In this document: piece by piece, positions 1 through 7,284 of the stretch | Layout of the letters: the number at the start of each line of letters is the position of its first letter | How positions within the stretch are numbered: the stretch's first letter is position 1 | NCBI RefSeq assembly: GCF_000003815.2 | Contig: NC_049986.1 | Coordinates: 24,132,933-24,161,706 of the forward strand | Length of the DNA: 28,774 nt | Source of the DNA: Branchiostoma floridae | Lineage: Eukaryota > Chordata > Leptocardii > Amphioxiformes > Branchiostomatidae | Direction: 5' to 3' | Program-made: the position numbers and the translations under genes | The notes under the pieces: generated by a model | What the model saw: only the letters and a program-made list of their open reading frames with translations | What the model was told of the DNA's origin: nothing | Database searches by the model: none

Positions 1-10
1 TACTCTGTGA

Positions 11-243
11 CTTGTATTTTCGTCATATGTGCTTCACTTTAGTTTTAAGATTTTACCACACCTTTATCGTTATAGGCTACACTTTAGTTTCAGACTCTAC
101 CACACCTTTTTCGTTATAGGGTACACTTAAGTTTCAGATTAAGTCACACCTTTTTCGTTATAGGCTACACTTTAGTTTCAGACTATACCACACCTTTTTT
201 GTTATAGGCTACACTTAATTTTTAGACTAAACCACACCTTTTT
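11..243. repeat. 44-bp minisatellite covering a splice donor
   Basis: Tandem array with a 44-bp period: the word accacacc (or a one-base variant) recurs at 55, 99, 143, 187 and 231, with a degenerate unit before 55. The last unit runs straight into the sulfotransferase exon at 238-332. On the minus strand each unit reads like AAAAAGGTGTGGT, the same string that forms the exon's 3' end and its GT donor (donor at 237-236). The array is therefore a repeated copy of the exon-intron boundary lying in the downstream intron. Confidence 0.9.
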
Positions 244-2402
244 CATGTCCTCGTACTTGAGGAACAGGAAATGGGGGTCGTCCCGCATCTGCCACCAGCC
301 CAACACGTGGTCACAGAAGTCTCCGTATGAATCTGTAGCAAAAAGACAAAAATTTATACAGGATCCGCTGCAGCGGCGTAGGAAAGAGCTATGATGTCTG
401 TTAACTTGAACTATGTCTTCACGACACCTACCAACATGCCAAATGTTGTGAAATTCACATTTTCGACAGTGGAGCACTTGCTGGTCCAATTGCGTCCGAA
501 TGATTTCATGGAAGCTCGTGTGATAACAGTACAAGCCCGTGTGATAACCCAATATTTTACCCGGTCTAGATCACCGGTTTAACGTTATCGCGGACCAGGT
601 ATGACACAAACTCTATAACTTTGATACAGGTTATTCGTTTCTTTCTTTCTTTATTTATTACTAACTTTGTCCGCCCACAAAAGCTCGAGCGTACTCCTCC
701 CAGGCCGGGGGTTCTCCCATGCCCAGCAGCGGACGGAGTTTCCTGCTGAAGTGGTAATATGACACCGCGGAGTCCTTCGGGTTTCTCATGATCACCAGCA
801 CCTTTACCTGCCAAGGGAACAAAAGCAAGGGATAAGCGTTAAGCATTGAGTAGCCTATTGGTCAAAATCCGCATACAATCAAACAAGATAAGTATCTTTC
901 TTTGATTTGCCTGAACTAGCCGGAAGAAAAGCGTGAAGGTTTGAACGTTCTTGTTCATGTATTGCGCCGCGTCCAATGCTATTCCATGGCCAGTAGTCTA
1001 TGCACTGCCAAAAATGATTTTTTTTCTTATTTTGCTTACTCCATTCTTATATGAAGAAAAATATTCTTGCAGGGCGAAAATGACAAAAAATTGCAAGCAA
1101 AACGAGAAACTATAAAAAATTTTCTAGACATTTAAGCAAAATTTTTTTCTTATAATGCAAGATTTCTAACCAGATTCAACTCTTAAGAAATACAAGAATT
1201 TTTTTTCTTCCTGGTAGATGATTTTTTTTGGGTGAGGAAGCAAATTCTAAACAAGATAAACAAGAAAAAGGTATTTTTGGAAATACAAGAAAACAAATCT
1301 CAAATTTTCTAAAAAAACTTAACAAGCAAAAATTTACTTGCCCCATGGACAAGCACATTTTGCTAAGATTTCTTGGAGACAGAAGATAAATTGTCTGTGA
1401 TGAAGCAAAACAAGATAAACAAGAAAAAGCATTTTTGGTAGTGTGGCGACTACTCAGCCGTCCGCGAGAAATAACGCACCTCTTGCGTGGGAAGGGGGGG
1501 GGGGGGGGTAGCTGGGACTGATAAAAGGATCGATAACACATGTGATGGTTAGGGCTAAGGCAGTACCCAAAACAATTCACAACAAGTGACCTTAGGCAAC
1601 ACATTCGGTGTCGTAAGAATGGTTTGTCGGTTACAGCCATATTCCTCTAATAAACTAACAACCATTGGCCCGCGGCAGCGATCAGATGTTGCCGTAAATT
1701 TGCCAAAACAGATGATCATTATTATACAATTGAATAATCAATTTAAAAGCAGACCATTACGGTTAGTCACCTTATGCATGGAGAAACCATTCGTAATTTG
1801 GGCATTCAGGTCACCCCCTACAAACAGCATAGAATGTGGGGGGATAGCCTCAACTGAATTGTTTAATTTTGTGTAAAATTTTAAAGTCATTTGCATCTTC
1901 ATCGAAACAACATTGCCTGTTCCAAAATACCGAAAATATAGGGGTGATTTCAGAAATCATTACATGGATTATAACAACAGCTACCGCGAAAAAAAAAAGA
2001 ACGTGCATCATTTCACAACTGAGTACATACGACATGCCAAACCACATACGAATGTGGCAAACAGAACATAGAGACATAGGTGTGAACACTCAACAAACAG
2101 ACCGCTCACAATACTTTGTCGACGGAGGTTACCCTCCAGTTACAGAGTAAAAGCCTTTGATATCAAATATCATCACTCTACCTTGTTCCGCGGCTTGGAT
2201 ATCCCCCGCGGCGCGAAGCGGATTGGGAGGTTGGTCTTTAAGATGCGACGGGAGGACTTGGCAGCGAGTGTGACGTAACCGGGCTGTTCCGCCGGTGGGA
2301 GGGTCATTTCCAGCGGTGCTGTTAACAGACTGTCCACCGACTCCTCCGTTCTACCCGCCGATCTCAGCAGCTTAGCGATGATCCCAACAAGCCAGTGCGA
2401 CC
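238..2402 (-). CDS. Cytosolic sulfotransferase (SULT family), partial, three internal exons
   Basis: Transfers a sulfonate group from PAPS to small acceptors in the cytosol (family knowledge). Exons in gene order: 2182-2402, 666-807 and 238-332, all with GT/AG borders and matching phases. The first carries the end of the PAPS 5'-phosphosulfate loop (GSHWLVGIIAKLL) and RILKTNLPIRFAPRGISKP; the second starts KVLVIMRNPKDSAVSYYHF, the 3'-phosphate-binding segment; the third encodes SYGDFCDHVLGWW and FLKYEDMKK. The third exon is 95 nt, a size I recall for the matching vertebrate SULT exon. The usual catalytic His of the KTHLP motif is Asn here (AAC at 2230-2232). The N-terminal exon with YPKS was not found up to 7130, and the C-terminal exon with the GxxGxWK motif lies beyond the left edge. 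The exons have no stops, so it is probably a real gene, but it could be an inactive paralogue. SULT subfamily not assignable. Confidence 0.88.
1003..1443. mobile_element. MITE-like element with CACTGCCAAAAATG terminal inverted repeats
   Basis: The left end reads CACTGCCAAAAATG and the right end is the reverse complement of CACTACCAAAAATG (13 of 14 match). The inverted similarity continues inward through T-rich sequence to TTTTGCTT. The interior is AT-rich, about 440 bp, with no coding potential, as expected for a non-autonomous DNA transposon. It lies in the sulfotransferase intron between exons 666-807 and 2182-2402. No clear target-site duplication is visible, so the superfamily is undetermined. 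A 15-nt exact match to the left end (tgcactgccaaaaat) recurs at 19469-19483 in a CEP350 intron. Confidence 0.7.
1494..1508. repeat. Poly-G run (15 G)
   Basis: Uninterrupted run of 15 G on the plus strand in the sulfotransferase intron. It is a homopolymer prone to length error and could form a G-rich structure. No gene association is visible. Confidence 0.9.
1908..2145. repeat. Dispersed repeat, copy 1 (most complete)
   Basis: The stretch with gcctgttcca, aatataggggtgattt and gaacgtgcatcattt recurs in part at 3207-3305 (left half) and 4303-4376 (right half), with roughly 75-85% identity by eye. On the minus strand the left half can be read as SEITPIFSVFWNR after a hydrophobic run. Either an old transposon or a degraded exon family; unresolved. 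Confidence 0.6.
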
Positions 2403-3206
2403 CTTGAGAAAAGTGATGTATTTCTTCACATTAACCACATTCTAGTAGCCGATGTACATGTATATAATGTTACTGTAACGTTAACTCATGTCACATATAT
2501 AGGAGTGAACCCCCTGCCACACATAGCCGACCATGGCCTCCTGACCTTCTCCAGACCATGGCTGGTAGTAGGTAATGAGCAAGGTCATCTGTAGTTGAGA
2601 GTTGACGAGAATAGACCTACGGTTCTTTAAACGTCATCCGTACCAGTCGACTATATATTAAAAGTAGCAAAGTAGTTCTGAATTAAGCGCTGTCTGGACC
2701 CCCATGCAGACCCTCAACCCTGGTTTTGCGTAAAGCCCCTTTGGTCGGGAGCAAGTCGTGTAAGGGTCCTGCATGTGGGACAAGACCACAATGTAAACTA
2801 CTTTAGTGCACAGGCCAATGTTTGTCTGGGTAAAAAAAAAGAATATTTAAACAAATGAATGTAGGTAGCATACTCTGTAACGTATTTTGTAGTTTTCTCC
2901 GAATCAGTTGCAACAATATATATCATGCCGATGATGTGTACAGTCCCAGACAGACAAATAATGACGAACAGGAAGAAAGCCCAAATACTTACCAAGACAA
3001 AGTATGTACAAAAATGTACTATTTTATCATAACACTGGCACTGACCAATGCAGTGTGCTTGGGAGCTAGAGTCTAACATCCTCCTCCTCATCATCATCTA
3101 ACATCTGTTTAGTGATGACTCTGCCGCGACAGCTGCTCTCTATATTAGACAACAAATATCCCCATATCTGCTTGGAGATAAGCTAATTACCAAACCCATA
3201 AACCAC

Positions 3207-3305
3207 ATGGCCTGTTCCACAATACCAGGAATATAGGGGTGATTTCTGAAGTTATTACATCGATAATGAAAACAGCTATAGCTAATGCATGCGAAAACTA
3301 GTGTT
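3207..3305. repeat. Dispersed repeat, copy 2 (left half)
   Basis: Matches 1908-1990: shared words gcctgttcca, aatataggggtgattt, attacat and acagcta in the same order and spacing. The minus-strand reading SEITPIFLVLWNRP parallels SEITPIFSVFWNRQ in copy 1. Confidence 0.6.
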
Positions 3306-3504
3306 CCACGACCCCATACCTTCGCCAAATGATTCTACCCTTTACAACTGCTGTATTAATTGTGTTTGACATTAATTATGCAAAAAATGTTCTCATTTTC
3401 ATAAATTATATTACTTGATCATCTCCTCCACCAAACAACAGACATACACAATCTGTGTGAAAAAAAAGGTTTACATAACTTTCAAATGCCACAAGTAAAA
3501 AGTT

Positions 3505-3640
3505 CCAGTCATTTACCACAATGACATTATAGCATTTTCTCATTAGTAATGCAAATTATTTTTGCATAACATATCTACCAATATTCTTCTCTTTCTCAGT
3601 TACAAATGTCACATGTTGTAATGGCCCTATAATGGAACTG
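3505..3640. repeat. AT-rich dispersed repeat, copy A
   Basis: Shares the ordered blocks attatagcattttct, atttttgcat-like, tatcta, and ctctttctcagttac with 4028-4150. Rough identity is about 70%. It looks like a decayed non-autonomous element; ends not defined. Confidence 0.45.
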
Positions 3641-4027
3641 AGCGTGTTTAAACGATTTCCTAATTAATTATGCAAATTAGATTCATATTTGCATAATTAA
3701 TACGTAATTATATGAAGCATTACTTAAGCTTGTTTGTAGTTGTAAACGTTTGTTTCCTTGTAGGTCCAGAACACTGTTGCCGGCATACCTGAAATACACA
3801 CGTATACTGAATACAGTAAAAGCTAAAAAAGAGGGGGTTCTCCCTAGCCTAGCTACCAAATTGCTGCGTGGATAATTCACTTGAATTGTAGTACCAACTC
3901 ATGCGACGACTTTTCGTCTCCGCCGGAGAGTGTGTGCTGTTAGACGGCACACGCCGTATTGAGCAGTTTATTTCATATTTTCATGATACAGCCCCAATAG
4001 GTCGGATCAGAAAAGTGAGAAATTCCC

Positions 4028-4150
4028 TTCATTGGGATGGCACAATTATTATAGCATTTTCTTATTGATTATACCAATTAGGTCTTTATTTGCATTATGC
4101 TTATCTATCAAATGTTAATCTCCTCTTTCTCAGTTACTAAACTCGGCACG
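4028..4150. repeat. AT-rich dispersed repeat, copy B
   Basis: Second copy of the 3505-3640 repeat, recognised by tattatagcattttct, atttgcat, ttatctat and ctctttctcagttac in the same order. No coding content. Confidence 0.45.
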
Positions 4151-4302
4151 AAAAAGTTTGGCTGATCATATTTCCGTTGTTTCTGCATCCATTTTAATGT
4201 GTTATATATCAATAGAAAGCGTGTGTGATTTGGTTTTATATTATATCAAACTCCTTAAGATTATAAATTCTTGGAACGAGCACCATCCATAATAAGTTTG
4301 TC

Positions 4303-4376
4303 GTCATTACGGCGAAAACAAGGAACGTGCATCATTTCTCAACGGAGTACAGACGACATCCCTCCAGTCACAGAGT
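4303..4376. repeat. Dispersed repeat, copy 3 (right half)
   Basis: Shares gaacgtgcatcattt, gagtaca, cgacat and ccctccagt-acagagtaa with the right half of copy 1 (about 1990-2150), with the middle deleted. The minus-strand frame that is open in copy 1 has a stop here. Confidence 0.55.
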
Positions 4377-5419
4377 AATTAAGCTAAGACAACTCTTATT
4401 TACATAAGCAAAGGATTCTCAGTTGTCTAGCGCTAGCAGGTATCTGGTCTCTTTTTGTTCAGCTGCTGGCAAGGATCATGAAATTTTTTATCTGATATCA
4501 GATTTAAAACAGACTTTCATGTATCTGCATTAAAACGGCAGCGAACATGTTAAGTGGACATTTCGCTTCTACTATACGATTGTTCAAATACGCAGTTTAG
4601 CTCGTAACGAATGTGTGTACATGTAATTATTAACGTCTGCATGATTCCACTGCATTTTGTAAAAAATGACGACAAACTTTCCGTTGAAATTAATGTTTCA
4701 CTTCTTGAAGAATGATATACTTATTGTCCCTGTGTATCACTAGTCTCATATGTGCATGTTTTGGTAAAGAAATAGTGCTTGATCGTGAACGTATAAACAT
4801 AAGCACACCAGAAATTATTGCCGCGGCAAGAGAGAGGGGGTGGATTATCAAAAAGTTGCTACGATGGAAATTCGACCACTGACCGTTAAAACAACTAAAA
4901 TTAAGTTACGGTTAACAATGCAAGTACTATCTGGTGAGACAGGTGCGAAAAAAAACAGTTACTGGGTGCGTTTTACCTGGTACTCTGACGACGTTGTAAT
5001 TCAGCAATATTGTGAAACTGCGGGAGGGTGAGTACAAAACTTATCAGCCCGCCGGAAGTGGTAGCATTGTACTTGTCTCTCTTAAAAAAGTCTATCATTA
5101 TATGCCACTTTGTACTAACTTTCACGTTAAATACTGTTCAATAAAAGATGTTTACGTATCTTTGAGCTGACTGGAAAACCGTCTCAAAGAAATTACCAAA
5201 AAAACTTTGGAGAAAAATATGACACGTCTGGACACTGCGTGGATGTCGGCGCGAAAAGGCTGATCACGGCTGTCTATCACAATTATAAGTTCCACCAATG
5301 ATAGCATTTCAATTAGCGATTCGACCAATGAGAGAGAGAGAAAGAGAAATCTTGTTGGGACAGGTCTCGGGTCGGATTTCACAATAAACGAAAAAGTGGT
5401 GAACAAGTTAAGCGGGCTC

Positions 5420-5598
5420 NNNNNNNNNNNNNNNNNNNNNNNNNNNNNNNNNNNNNNNNNNNNNNNNNNNNNNNNNNNNNNNNNNNNNNNNNNNNNNNNN
5501 NNNNNNNNNNNNNNNNNNNNNNNNNNNNNNNNNNNNNNNNNNNNNNNNNNNNNNNNNNNNNNNNNNNNNNNNNNNNNNNNNNNNNNNNNNNNNNNNNN
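5420..5598. other. Assembly gap (179 N)
   Basis: Run of N directly beside a tetranucleotide microsatellite. The repeat probably caused the break, so the true gap length may differ from 179. Confidence 0.98.
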
Positions 5599-5600
5599 AC

Positions 5601-5660
5601 TAGTCATCCATCCATCCATCCATCCATCCATCCATCCATCCATCCATCTATCCATCCATC
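5601..5660. repeat. (CATC)n / (ATGG)n microsatellite
   Basis: About 14 near-perfect tetranucleotide units between the N gap and the LINE end. In minus orientation it follows the LINE stop codon by about 15 nt, so it is best read as the element's 3' simple-repeat tail. Confidence 0.9.
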
Positions 5661-5750
5661 AGTCCCGTAGCTCAGGAAGCCGTAGGGGCGGTAAGATTGT
5701 TCACAAGTGACTTCCACTTCTGGTGGTCTTCGGCCAGTCTAGTCAGCTGG
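5601..5750 (-). mobile_element. 3' end of a non-LTR retrotransposon (LINE)
   Basis: On the minus strand the frame ending at 5672 finishes [20 protein letters not shown] plus AS and stop. This resembles the extreme C terminus of LINE endonuclease/reverse transcriptases (LAEDRxxWRxLV type). A very short 3' region (gctacgggactg) and then (ATGG)n follow, the tail arrangement of RTE/L2/CR1-like LINEs. The open frame continues upstream to about 6115, but that part does not look like reverse transcriptase, so only the last 24 codons are assigned. 5'-truncated, non-functional relic. Clade not resolved. Confidence 0.65.
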
Positions 5751-7133
5751 CCATGGGCTGACGTCTTTCCTGTCCAGTCAACCATCCCGAATTTAGCGTA
5801 AAGCGTTATCAGGACCTCCCCATGCAGACCCTCTAATATGGCGACAAGTGGAAGTGCTTCTGGATCTAGAGTTAAGAAGTTCCACTCCCACCTGTTGTTG
5901 CTAACCCGAATAAGCCACAGTGATTGCTGAATACTAGTACTTGACGACATGGCCACACCATTCCGACACACGGCGATCGTGACGAGATTGGTGAACTCCG
6001 TGACTTCGCAATCGGAATAGCGTGAACATGTATGGGTTAGAAAATAAAGCCTAAATAGTTCAAGCTGAAAAAAAAAATCATCACCTTTAGGAAGCCACCA
6101 CAATAACAATAACAATTTATCTTTCGGGTACCTTGAGACAACGTGCAGTTTTTAAAATCTGATTTCTACGTGATTTGTGTAATGTCTATAGTCTTTAGTC
6201 TGTACTGAAGTCACCTTTCGGCATTATGGTAACTACCTGTTGTTGTAGAGCATTTTATGCATCTTCAAACTTGATTTGTTTTCAATCCATTATGTGATAT
6301 CTTGTATGACTTTATGCAATTTCCCTTGATTCCCTTGACCCAGGCAAAGTACTTGTTCCACAACCCCTCAAAATAGTTGTCCTTTGGATAAAAACTCCTT
6401 GTTGCCATAATATCGGTCAAGTCAAGTTTTCTGGTCATTAAATCCAAATTTTGCATCTCATAAAACACGGAAGTCAGCATACTATACGGCATAATCAATG
6501 CAACACATTTGAACGTATCGTCAAAATAAAACAATATCCCAGAATATACTGACATTTTGGCCTTTTTTTTCCAAAATTGCAAGATTTTCAGAGAGATATA
6601 TCTATTCCCTGGGACAAACCGTAAACAAGCTTTCAATCTTGAAAATGTAATGAATTCGTCCAACTTTATAAGGCTACGTGTTGATCTGTTGTTTCTTTTG
6701 CTTGGAATTGCACCTGGTATAAATGATTAGAATATCAATTAAACGCATCGTTGCAAAATGTGGGGTCTTGCTTGATTGTCACGTGGTTGTCCTGAAAAGT
6801 AGGGTACTTTGGGCGTTCAAAGAACTCCACGTGTGAAAGTAAAATAGAATTCTGATTCAACTTCTTGTCAAAGGTAGATCTATGTATTTTCTAGAAGGAA
6901 TTCTTGTAGAGTTTCGGGTCTTGTATTTTAGTCACTTGGTTGTCCCTCACAGAAGGCAACTTTTGTATTTGGCGAATGCATGGCTACAGTTTACGAATTG
7001 TAGCCATGTTCAAAGTACGTGTCATAGTCAATTAGACTTTTCAACTTCTTGCCAAGGCCAAAGTAGTCTATTGCTTATCATGAACTGCTTGTGGACATTA
7101 GTACAGTACAACGAACAGAACACATGTAAGCTC
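5751..7133. other. Intergenic; weak unexplained minus-strand frames
   Basis: No recognised gene. The minus frame at 5747-6115 upstream of the LINE tail is open and protein-like (it includes VSNNRWEWNFLTLDPEALPL) but matches nothing I know. Another open minus frame at 6265-6663 has an AT-rich composition, no ATG at its 5' end and no recognised motif. Both may be decayed exons or chance. Confidence 0.4.
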
Positions 7134-7139
7134 TTTATT
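7134..7139 (-). terminator. AATAAA polyadenylation signal of the kinase gene
   Basis: AATAAA on the minus strand (tttatt on plus), about 145 nt past the stop codon of the receptor kinase at 7285 and with no competing gene between. The only canonical signal noticed in that 3' flank. Confidence 0.55.
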
Positions 7140-7284
7140 ACAATCACATAACAATACCCGACTTCAAGCACGACACAAGGCACAAAAAAACCCTAGCAGT
7201 AATTCTGTCCATTTCATAGACGGGAAAACATTTCTGAAGTTCTTATATCAATTGTAACATTATATAGCGGCATATCTCCCTCAG

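Larger units (their letters stand above)
2403..5419. other. Noncoding interval with old repeats; no gene recognised
   Basis: AT-rich sequence with no reading frame that I recognise and no convincing splice-bounded exon. It should hold the missing 5' exon of the sulfotransferase if that gene is intact, but no YPKS-like segment was found. It holds partial copies of two dispersed repeats (3207-3305, 3505-3640, 4028-4150, 4303-4376) and a short GTGTGC/GCACAC inverted repeat near 3930-3950. Confidence 0.5.

Noticed and set aside
2690-2760. Second LINE fragment suggested by catgcagaccctc and gcgtaaagc shared with 5790-5835
   Set aside because: The shared words occur in different order and spacing; too short to support homology.
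5152-5710. Open frames spanning the N gap
   Set aside because: They are kept open by N bases and by the (CATC)n microsatellite; no real coding evidence.
6265-6663. 132-codon minus frame as a gene or as the missing SULT first exon
   Set aside because: Begins with TTG, AT-rich composition, no SULT-like motif or splice context; kept only as an unexplained frame.
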